Assembly: GCF_003390845.1 (NCBI RefSeq)
Contig: NZ_QMEK01000010.1
Coordinates: 18,714 to 82,713, forward strand
Origin: Tropicimonas sp. IMCC34043
GTDB taxonomy: Bacteria; Pseudomonadota; Alphaproteobacteria; Rhodobacterales; Rhodobacteraceae
Reading direction: 5' to 3'
Length of the DNA: 64,000 bases
The notes under the pieces were generated by a model that was not told the origin of the DNA, made no database searches, and worked only from the letters and a program-made list of their open reading frames with translations. A program made the translations under genes and the position numbers. Shown here piece after piece: positions 56,353 to 63,337 of the stretch (the stretch's first letter is position 1; each line of letters opens with the position of its first letter).

Positions 56353-57198
56353 ATGACGATTCAGAATCTGGCCCCGATGCTGGCGGCCGCCAGCGCGGGC
56401 GGCTATGCCGTGGCGCAGTTCAATACCGACACGCTCGAGATCGGGCAGGCGGTGCTCCGCGCTGCCGCCACGCTTCGGGCGCCGGTCATTCTCGCCATCG
56501 GACAGGGCGTCGATAGGGCCGGACGGCTGGCGCCACTCGCGGCCGGGTTGCGAACCATGGCCGAGGCGGCAGAGGTTCCGGTCTGCCTGCACCTCGACCA
56601 TTCCGAGAGCCTGTCACAGATCCAGCGCGCGATTCAGGCGGGTTTTTCGGGGATCATGATCGACGCATCGGCCCATCCGCTCGCCGCCAATATCGAACAG
56701 ACGCGCCGGGTTCTGGCGCTCTGCGCCGGCCGCAACATCGGGGTCGAGGCCGAATTGGGACGGGTTGCCGGGGTCGAAGACGATCTTGTGGTCTCCGAAG
56801 ACGAGGCCGGCAAGGTCGGTTTCGCCACCGTATCGGCCTTCCTGGAAAAGGTGCGTCCGGATGCCCTGGCGGTCGCGGTCGGCACGGCGCACGGCCTCTA
56901 TACCCGCCCGCCAGAGATCGACTTTGCGCTGATCCGTCAGGTCCGCGACCTGGGGGCGCCGCCGCTGGTGCTGCACGGCGGATCGGGGCTGTCCGAGGAG
57001 ATCCTGCGCGAGGCCATCGCCTGCGGCATCGCGAAGCTGAACTTTGCCACCGAGCTGCGCAAGGTCTGTCTCGACGCCCTCGTCGCGGCCGCCACATCGC
57101 AGAGCGGCTTCATGCCGGCTCTGGCGAGCGCCGCGGACGCCGTCACGGACTTCGCCGCGCGGAAGCTGGAAATCACCGGATCCGCGGGCAAGCGGTAG
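56353..57198 (+). CDS. Class II fructose/tagatose-bisphosphate aldolase family protein
   Basis: 281 residues. The zinc aldolase residues are recognisable: catalytic D82 and zinc ligand H83 in HLDHSESLSQIQRAIQAGFS, E134 in VEAELGRVAGVEDD, H180 in GTAHGLY and H208 in HGGSGLSEEILREAI, followed by KLNFATELR. Closest in pattern to KbaY/GatY and IolJ. It should split a ketose (bis)phosphate formed by the neighbouring kinase into triose units. Starts 32 bases after the SDR and ends the operon. Confidence 0.92.
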   Translation: MTIQNLAPMLAAASAGGYAVAQFNTDTLEIGQAVLRAAATLRAPVILAIGQGVDRAGRLAPLAAGLRTMAEAAEVPVCLHLDHSESLSQIQRAIQAGFSGIMIDASAHPLAANIEQTRRVLALCAGRNIGVEAELGRVAGVEDDLVVSEDEAGKVGFATVSAFLEKVRPDALAVAVGTAHGLYTRPPEIDFALIRQVRDLGAPPLVLHGGSGLSEEILREAIACGIAKLNFATELRKVCLDALVAAATSQSGFMPALASAADAVTDFAARKLEITGSAGKR

Positions 57199-57331
57199 GC
57201 CGACCTGCCGTTGCCAGCCATTTCCGGTCACCTGCAAAGCGCCTGATCCCGACCCAGGCTCAATCGTGACGGCCGGGCCCTGTCCGGTTCACTTATGGGC
57301 CCGGGCGATGTCCGTCCCCCAAGACTCAAAA

Positions 57332-57356
57332 GGGCCACACCATTACGGTGTGGCCC
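57332..57356. terminator. Intrinsic terminator, mainly for the minus-strand sorting-tail gene
   Basis: Perfect ten-base arms GGGCCACACC (57332-57341) and GGTGTGGCCC (57347-57356) with a five-base loop. On the minus strand it is followed by TTTTG (terminating the gene that ends at 57406); on the plus strand by AATTT. It lies between convergent genes and may act in both directions. Confidence 0.85.
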
Positions 57357-57405
57357 AATTTCTGGACAGCCCCAACCTGTACAGGCCGGGCTATCTGTCG
57401 AAGGC

Positions 57406-57897
57406 TCAGGCCTTCTTGGCGCGCTTGCGCAGAACCAGGCCGAACGCACCCATGCCACCGATCAGCAGCGGCAGCGAGGACGGAACCGGAACCGGAGCGA
57501 CTTCGGCAATGTAGGTCAGGGAGATGCCGACCGGATCGGTCACGCCGTCGTAGAACGTGATCGAGAAGTTGCTCGACGTGGTGATCGAGGCCAGCGTGCC
57601 CGAAGCCGAGGCAATGCCTGTCGGCGGAATGATCGAGCTCCAGGTCGTCGTGGTGCCCGAACCGTCGATGCCGAAGGTCACGTCGGCCAGGTCAGTGGCA
57701 TAGCCCGTACCGGCAATGATGAAGCTGAACGTCAGCGGGGTCGCCGAGTTGACTTCGAAATTGTATGTGGCCGTGCCGCTCGGGTAAAGCGTGGTGCCTT
57801 CCGAGTCGAGACCGGCGCCGGTGACGTTGAACGTGACAGCAGAAGCTGCCAGCGGGGCCAGCGCTGCGAGCGCCGTGGTGAGAAGAAGAACTTTCAT
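57406..57897 (-). CDS. Small exported protein with VPxPxxLPLL C-terminal sorting tail
   Basis: 163 residues. An N-terminal signal peptide MKVLLLTTALAALAPLAASA is followed by a Thr/Ser/Gly-rich, probably beta-sheet domain (about 20-130) with no recognised fold. The C-terminus has VPVPSSLPLLIGGMGAF, then a short hydrophobic stretch and a basic RKRAKKA end. This is the tripartite PEP-CTERM/VPLPA-CTERM sorting signal; VPLPA tails are typical of Rhodobacterales, here in the variant form VPVPSSLP. Such proteins are processed by an exosortase-type enzyme, not encoded here, and often end up in extracellular matrix. Function unknown. Confidence 0.85.
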   Translation of the reverse strand: MKVLLLTTALAALAPLAASAVTFNVTGAGLDSEGTTLYPSGTATYNFEVNSATPLTFSFIIAGTGYATDLADVTFGIDGSGTTTTWSSIIPPTGIASASGTLASITTSSNFSITFYDGVTDPVGISLTYIAEVAPVPVPSSLPLLIGGMGAFGLVLRKRAKKA

Positions 57898-58245
57898 GTC
57901 GAATTTATCCTGTTTCTGGACGGTGCATAGTCAAGGAGGAAAGCCGGGTAACCCCCCTCCCCAATTCGGTGGTGCTGGGCACCCTGACGCTTCGCTTGCA
58001 CGTTGCAGCCAAGGTATCTCATTTTTGGTTAAAGGAGTGAGATCGATTTCGCAAACATATTTTCCGGGTTTTGCCGGACAGAAGCCGCGTTGCGGCACTT
58101 CTTGTGGCATCGATGACGCGTGATGCAAGCGCGCGCACCATTTTTCGCCAAATCTCGCGGGGCGCGGCGGACATTATGTGCACTCGCAGCATGAATCGAC
58201 CCCGACAGCGCTTCCCCCCGAACGGCGGTTGCCGCGGCACAGCCG
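57898..58245. other. 348-bp intergenic region without recognisable gene
   Basis: Lies between the start of the sorting-tail gene and the end of the cytosolic hydrolase gene, both on the minus strand. Short open frames lack ribosome-binding sites and coding character. The stretch 58015-58065 is AT-richer and may contain the sorting-tail gene promoter, but no convincing -35/-10 pair was found. No repeat, tRNA or insertion sequence was seen. Confidence 0.5.
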
Positions 58246-59136
58246 TTAACCGTGCGAATCGGAAGACACTTTCAGCGGCTCGTCTCCGAAGAAGGCGCCG
58301 AAATAGCCGGCATAGAGCGCTGGCGCCTCGAGATTCATGGAATGCCCGACGCCTGGAACCTTCACCAGCCGGCAGTCCGGCATCTCCTCGGCCATCCGCT
58401 TGACGTCGGCGGCCGGGATCCAGCCGTCAAGCTCGCCCCACAGCACCAGATGCTCGTGGTCGAGCTCGTGCATGCGCGCCGCCAGTTCGCCCGATTCCGC
58501 CTCGAGCGTCAGGTTCGTCGGCGTGCCAAGCCAGATCCCCTCCGACACCGCAAAGGTCTGGTCGATGATCCGGTCGAACAGCTTTTGCGCCTCGCCCAAG
58601 CCTTCGCGGAACTTCGGCGTGTTGCCGGGCATCATGCTTTCGGCGGCGAACAGCGATGCCGCGGCCGTGGCCATCACCGCGCGCGTCATCTCCTTGCTGG
58701 CCTGCATCGCCTTGAAGACGCCGAGGCCGCCTTCGTCGAACCGCAGCCCCAGCGGCGATACCGGGTCGAGCGACAGCACCTTGCCGAACCGCTCTGGTTG
58801 CATAAGCTGCATGCGGGCGGCAATGATGCCGCCCGTCGAATGCGTGGCCAGATGGCAGCGCTCGATCCCCAGGGCATCGAGCGCCGCAATCATGTCCTCG
58901 GCGTGCTGCTGCATGGTGTAGTTGGTATAGCCCGCCGTCGGCGCCGGCTTCTCGCTTTCGCCGCAGCCCCGCCAGTCGACTCCGATCACCCGCAGGTCGC
59001 CGGGGAACCAGCGCGCCGACAGCTCGATCCAGTCCTTGCTGGCCAGGTTGCCGTGGATGAACAGGACCGGGATCGGGCCATTGCCCCATTCCCGCCAGGC
59101 CAGCTTCACGCCGTTTGCATCGACCATCCGGCTCAT
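58246..59136 (-). CDS. Cytosolic alpha/beta-hydrolase
   Basis: 296 residues from MSRMVDANGVKLAWREWGNG, no signal peptide. The alpha/beta-hydrolase fold is clear: oxyanion-hole VLFIHGN, DWRGCGESEKP, nucleophile S100 in the elbow THSTGG, acid D237 in LWGELDGWI and H265 in VPGVGHSMNLEAP. Likely an esterase or C-C hydrolase acting on a small compound. Its ATG overlaps the stop of the exported MetX-like hydrolase (ATGA, 59133-59136). The longer open frame to 59607 is only the antisense-like read of that gene's other frame. It may finish cytoplasmic breakdown of products generated outside. Confidence 0.9.
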   Translation of the reverse strand: MSRMVDANGVKLAWREWGNGPIPVLFIHGNLASKDWIELSARWFPGDLRVIGVDWRGCGESEKPAPTAGYTNYTMQQHAEDMIAALDALGIERCHLATHSTGGIIAARMQLMQPERFGKVLSLDPVSPLGLRFDEGGLGVFKAMQASKEMTRAVMATAAASLFAAESMMPGNTPKFREGLGEAQKLFDRIIDQTFAVSEGIWLGTPTNLTLEAESGELAARMHELDHEHLVLWGELDGWIPAADVKRMAEEMPDCRLVKVPGVGHSMNLEAPALYAGYFGAFFGDEPLKVSSDSHG

Positions 59137-60485
59137 TTCGAAAATCCCGACGGCTTCTCGGGTGCCGCCCCCATGCCGCCGCCGCCGCCAGCGGCGCTGG
59201 CCGGAATATTGGTGTTGTCGACGAAGGACTTCACCTGCTCGGCCAGGACGTTCGGCGCCTTGAAGACGCCATAATGCGCGGTCGGGTCGGAAAAGCTCAG
59301 GAATCCGGCCCCCTTGACCGCCGCCGCCGCGGCCCGCGCGTTCTCGACCATCAGCCATTTGTCGTTCTCGATGTGGATCACCAGCGTGCGCGCGTCGATG
59401 CGGCCGAGCTCTGCGTTGATGTTGTACTGGAACCCGGCAGCGTTGCGATACCAGAAGTCGTTCGGATCCTCGCGCTTGGTCCGCTCGATGAAGGCGGCGG
59501 TCTCGTTGCCCTTGGGCTCCCAATAGAACACCTCCGTTACCACCTTGTCCCAGGGCTGGGCCGACCGGAACGGAAAATCGAAGCCGGTCAGTTGCAGGGT
59601 CGACCACATGAACTGCAGCCCCTGCTTCGGCTGCTCGGCCTTCGGCAGGTCATAGAAGTTGCCGCCCGTGGCCTGATAGAGCGGATCGCTTTCGATTGCC
59701 GCGGTGCCCAGCCGGAAGGTCCACTGCCCGATCGGGTCATCGTCATCCGAGGCTGTGGCGCCGCCGATCGGCATGATCGCATCGACATAGCCCGAGGGCG
59801 AATACATCACCCCCCAGACCCAGGTCTGGGTCGCGCCCATGGAAACGCCGGTCGCGACATCGACGTTGGCGACATTCAGATGATCGCGCAGCAGTTGATA
59901 ATTCGCCTGCACGATGTCGAAATAGCTGTACTGCGGAAAGGTCCGCCCCAGCCCTTCGGATGGCTTCGAGGTCCCCCAAAGCCCGAGCGCGTCGAGGAAC
60001 ACCACGTAGTACTTGTTGGTGTCGATCACGAGGCCGGGGCCGACCACCGGCCCGCCGGCCAGCGCATTGCCGGTGCCGGGAAACCAGAAGGCGTACATGT
60101 TGGTCGAGTCACCCGAATAATAGGTCGAGACGATCACCGCGTTGGTGATCTCGCCCGCCTCGTTGTACTGCGGCGTGCCGACGTCGATATAGCCGAGCGT
60201 CAGCGGCCCGGCACCGAGGCTTTCCAGCGTCGTGCCGCCCTCCCCGCCGCCCCGCCAGGTCTCGGGATCGGCGTCGAGGTCGTAGGTTCCACCGATCCGG
60301 AAATCCGCGATCTCGTAGAACTTCTTCAGCGAGCTCAGCGGTTCGACCGCCGAGGATGGCGTGAACGCGGTGCTGGGGCCCGTCCCCACCGATCGCGACA
60401 GCGTGTCGGAAAGGGCGGCACCTGGCAGCGCAAGCGCCAGAACCGTCGCCGTGGCGCCGAGGCGCAGAATGGTCGTCTTGGACAT
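59133..60485 (-). CDS. Exported MetX-like alpha/beta-hydrolase with KPSGFSK tail
   Basis: 450 residues from MSKTTILRLGATATVLALAL (signal peptide to about residue 27). The body follows the homoserine acetyltransferase-like hydrolase pattern: VDVATGVSMGATQTWVWG with nucleophile S215 (GVSMGA, a Gly-to-Ala change at the last elbow position), D375 in HIENDKWL and H404 in PTAHYGVF. Because it is exported and acetyl-CoA is absent from the periplasm, a hydrolase is more likely than a MetX transferase. The C-terminus is a Gly/Ala linker followed by EKPSGFSK, the same tail as its larger neighbour. Start chosen by GGAGGAT upstream of ATG 60485. Confidence 0.85.
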   Translation of the reverse strand: MSKTTILRLGATATVLALALPGAALSDTLSRSVGTGPSTAFTPSSAVEPLSSLKKFYEIADFRIGGTYDLDADPETWRGGGEGGTTLESLGAGPLTLGYIDVGTPQYNEAGEITNAVIVSTYYSGDSTNMYAFWFPGTGNALAGGPVVGPGLVIDTNKYYVVFLDALGLWGTSKPSEGLGRTFPQYSYFDIVQANYQLLRDHLNVANVDVATGVSMGATQTWVWGVMYSPSGYVDAIMPIGGATASDDDDPIGQWTFRLGTAAIESDPLYQATGGNFYDLPKAEQPKQGLQFMWSTLQLTGFDFPFRSAQPWDKVVTEVFYWEPKGNETAAFIERTKREDPNDFWYRNAAGFQYNINAELGRIDARTLVIHIENDKWLMVENARAAAAAVKGAGFLSFSDPTAHYGVFKAPNVLAEQVKSFVDNTNIPASAAGGGGGMGAAPEKPSGFSK

Positions 60486-60505
60486 TTCAAATCCTCCCCC
60501 ACGCA

Positions 60506-63028
60506 TCACTTCGAGAAACCGGACGGCTTGTCTGCGGCGGCACCGCCGCCCGCTCCGCCGGCCGCGGCCTCGGCCGCAACGCCGTTCACCAGCGCGTCGA
60601 TCACATCGGGCGTCATCACGTCCACCTTGCCCGTCTTCAGGAACGACACCGTGTCGGTGGCGAACTCGAAGGGAACGTCGGTATGGATGAAATGTCCGAC
60701 GCCGGGATAGATCTTGGTGGTGACATCCCGGTCTGCCGCCCGCATGGATTTCACGAACGGGGTGATGACCTCGTTGGCCATGTCGGTCAGCCCGTTCAGG
60801 CCCGTCGAGGGGATGAACGGCTCGCGCGCGCCGAAGGCCAGGAAGATCGGCGCCTCGATCTGCGGCGCCCGCTTCAGCAACGCCTCAGGGTTGGTGTCGT
60901 CGTTTTCGCTGCAGATGGTCCAGATGTCATAGATGAACGCCGTCACCCATTGTTCGAACTCGGCCGGGTTGCCCGAGATCATCGCCACCCGCTGATCGGT
61001 ATGCAGCCGGGCATATTCGCTGTCGTTCCTGAAGTATCCGAACTTGCTGGGGCTGACCGCGCCGGTCACCGGATCGCGTTCGCGGAAGTGGAAGAAGTCG
61101 CGCACCGATTGTTCGTCGCGGCCCATCTCGGCTGCCAGCGCGCCGGTCGGCCCCCAGGCCTTTTCCCAGGCCGCGAAGTCATGCGTGATCGCCGGATCGC
61201 AGATCCCAAGCTCCTCGTCCCCGAACGCAACCGACTTCGGGAAGATCTCGAGCCCCGCCGGCCCTTCGAGGATCAGCCCCTTGACCGCCTCGGGATAGTC
61301 GAGCGCATAGCCCAGAACTGCCTGCCCGCCAAAGGAATGGCCAAGGTAATAGGCCTGATCGACACCAAGCTGATCGACGATCACCCCGTGGAAGGCCGAG
61401 CGGATATCCTCCAGATCCCGCGCCATCGGCTTGTCGACGTTGCCGGGGCCGGAAAGCCCTGCGTGCGGCATGTCGATGGCGATCACCCGGAACCCCTGCT
61501 CGACCGCGAATTTCATCAGATAGCCGTAATGCGAGGCAAAGGCGCCCTTGCCGTGCACGATCACCAGCGTATCGGGGTTCTCGATCCCCTCGCAGACCTC
61601 GTCGAGATAGCCGATCTCCCAGTCCTGGCCGCTGCGGTCGGTCACATGCGTGAACTTCGGCGGGAACGGATGGGTCATGTTGTCGAGCCAGAACGAGCTG
61701 TCCGGGTCGGGGTTCATGTTGACCCGCGGCGAGCGATAATTGACCGCGTCGCAGACCTTGCCCGGCGTCTGCAGGATGCCGATGTCGTGCAGGAAGGTGT
61801 TCAGCATCGGGTCGTTGGCCTGGCTGTTGAACATCGAGAACACGGCGTAATGCGCGATCGGGCTTTCTTCCTCGACCAGCTGCCCGCCGGGGATCGCCTG
61901 AACCGAGGCGCGGGCTTTGTCGGCCGTCAGCCACTGGTCGTTGCTGACATGCATCGCCAGCAGCCGGGTCTTGTACTCGGGCAGCAGCGCGTTGATGTTG
62001 TGCCGCTCGCCGACCTCGACCCGGTATTTCAGATCGACCGCGTCGTATTTCGCGCCCAGTTCCATGACGCCCGCGCCCATGCCGGTCTGTTCCGGGCTGC
62101 CCCAGGTAAAGACCAGCCCCTTGACCGCGTCCCAGCCCTGCGACTGGCGATAGTTCAGGTCATAGCCGGTCAGGTTCAGCACCGACCAGTGATAGGCCGG
62201 GCCCTGCACCGGGTGCTCGGACTTGGGCAGGGCATAGTAATCGCCGCCGGTCGCGCGCCAGATCGGGTCGGATTCAAGCCCCGCCTTGGCCAGCTGAAAG
62301 GTCCAGGCCGCAATCGGCGCATCGCCGTCGGTCGCCGTGGCCCCGCCCACCGGGATCACCGCATCGACGAACTCGGGGTGCATCAGCCCCCAGTAGTACG
62401 CCTGCGTCCCGCCCATCGACACGCCGGTCGACAGCACCACGTGGCCGACGTTCAGATCGTCGCGCAGCGCCCGGTAATTGGCCTGCACCATATCGTAATA
62501 GCTGTATTCGGGGAATTGCAGCCCCAGCCCGTCCGACGGCTTGCTGGCACCCCAAAGCCCCAGCGCGTCGAACATGACGACATAGAACCGGTCGGTATCG
62601 AACAGCAGCCCCGGTCCGATCAGCGGGCCTTTCGAAAACCCGTTGCCCGGCTGGCCCTCGACCCAGTTGAAATACATCGACGTCGCATCGCCCGAATAGA
62701 AGCTCGAGATCACGATGGCATTGACGATCTTGCCCGACTCGTCGGTCTCGGGCGTGCCCATGGCGATATAGGACACCTTCATCGGATCGCCGCCGAGGCT
62801 TTCCAGAGTCACCCCGCCCGGCGCGCCGTTTTCCCAGGCGGCCGGATCCGACAGGTCATAATGCCCGCCGATCCGGAACTCCGGCACCTCGACCGTGACC
62901 TTCAGGCCGTCCAGATCCGCAACCGCGGACCGCGGCGTGATCGGTGCCGCGCCCTGTGCCAAAGCTACCGCACCCGATGACGTGGCAAGCACCACGGCCA
63001 CCAGGGCCAGTCGAAATTTCAACAACAT
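60506..63028 (-). CDS. Exported fusion of two alpha/beta-hydrolase domains with KPSGFSK tail
   Basis: 840 residues with signal peptide MLLKFRLALVAVVLATSSGA (cleavage near AQG, residue 25). Domain 1 (about 45-420) is MetX-like and paralogous to the 59133-60485 product: S204 (GVSMGG), D364 (SNDQW), H393 (IAHYAVF). Domain 2 (about 460-800) is a separate alpha/beta-hydrolase with VHGKG (491-495), nucleophile S565 (GHSFGG), probable acid E736 (FGAREPF, Glu instead of Asp) and H779 or H782 (GVGHFIH). A Gly/Ala linker leads to DKPSGFSK. I know of no named family with this arrangement. It may be a two-step exported esterase. Twenty bases separate its stop from the next start. Confidence 0.82.
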   Translation of the reverse strand: MLLKFRLALVAVVLATSSGAVALAQGAAPITPRSAVADLDGLKVTVEVPEFRIGGHYDLSDPAAWENGAPGGVTLESLGGDPMKVSYIAMGTPETDESGKIVNAIVISSFYSGDATSMYFNWVEGQPGNGFSKGPLIGPGLLFDTDRFYVVMFDALGLWGASKPSDGLGLQFPEYSYYDMVQANYRALRDDLNVGHVVLSTGVSMGGTQAYYWGLMHPEFVDAVIPVGGATATDGDAPIAAWTFQLAKAGLESDPIWRATGGDYYALPKSEHPVQGPAYHWSVLNLTGYDLNYRQSQGWDAVKGLVFTWGSPEQTGMGAGVMELGAKYDAVDLKYRVEVGERHNINALLPEYKTRLLAMHVSNDQWLTADKARASVQAIPGGQLVEEESPIAHYAVFSMFNSQANDPMLNTFLHDIGILQTPGKVCDAVNYRSPRVNMNPDPDSSFWLDNMTHPFPPKFTHVTDRSGQDWEIGYLDEVCEGIENPDTLVIVHGKGAFASHYGYLMKFAVEQGFRVIAIDMPHAGLSGPGNVDKPMARDLEDIRSAFHGVIVDQLGVDQAYYLGHSFGGQAVLGYALDYPEAVKGLILEGPAGLEIFPKSVAFGDEELGICDPAITHDFAAWEKAWGPTGALAAEMGRDEQSVRDFFHFRERDPVTGAVSPSKFGYFRNDSEYARLHTDQRVAMISGNPAEFEQWVTAFIYDIWTICSENDDTNPEALLKRAPQIEAPIFLAFGAREPFIPSTGLNGLTDMANEVITPFVKSMRAADRDVTTKIYPGVGHFIHTDVPFEFATDTVSFLKTGKVDVMTPDVIDALVNGVAAEAAAGGAGGGAAADKPSGFSK

Positions 63029-63090
63029 GTCTCCCTCCCCTAACCCGGAAACGCCCGCGCTTTCCCCGGCTCCGGGCGATCATTGCAATT

Positions 63091-63114
63091 CCATATTCGT
63101 TTGCCAATATGGCA
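63091..63114. promoter_or_regulatory. Nested palindromes upstream of the exported hydrolase genes
   Basis: Two overlapping inverted repeats lie 63-86 bases upstream of the 840-residue protein start: CCATATT-N8-AATATGG (63091-63112) and TGCCA-ATA-TGGCA (63102-63114). They sit in an AT-rich island within the 102-bp gap after the lipoprotein gene. The arrangement fits a regulator binding site or a second promoter for the three hydrolases. No regulator is adjacent within the window. Confidence 0.45.
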
Positions 63115-63130
63115 GTTGGGACAATTCCGA

Positions 63131-63337
63131 TCAGGATTCCGGGTCGAGTTCCCGCTCCACCGGATCGTCCGCCGGCCAGTCCTTTCCGCCGTACAGCGTG
63201 ACCTGTCCGGCGGGGCCGGAAAACAGTCCCGGCCCCTGCTGCATCTCGTTGGCGCCCATCATCATGGGCACGCCCGGATCGACCCCGGCGCAGCCCGCCA
63301 GCGCCACCAGCGCCGCGATGCCCGCGAGCCGGCACAT
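63131..63337 (-). CDS. Small outer-membrane-type lipoprotein
   Basis: 68 residues from MCRLAGIAALVALAGCAGVD. The signal ends in lipobox LAGC (C16 would be lipidated). The rest is short and acidic, GVPMMMGANEMQQGPGLFSG and WPADDPVERELDPES, with no recognised domain. The residue after Cys is Ala, not Asp, so transport to the outer membrane is expected. The ATG overlaps the upstream porin-like gene stop by one base (TGATG), so the two are coupled. It probably accompanies the porin or the secreted hydrolases; function unknown. Confidence 0.8.
   Translation of the reverse strand: MCRLAGIAALVALAGCAGVDPGVPMMMGANEMQQGPGLFSGPAGQVTLYGGKDWPADDPVERELDPES

Noticed and set aside
59137..59607. N-terminal extension of the cytosolic hydrolase
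   Set aside because: It is an off-frame read of the MetX-like hydrolase gene; the ATGA overlap start at 59136 fits the operon and the fold.
59133..60485. Calling the MetX-like exported proteins homoserine O-acetyltransferases
   Set aside because: They carry signal peptides and sit with a porin and lipoprotein; acetyl-CoA and homoserine are cytosolic, so only the fold, not the MetX reaction, is supported.
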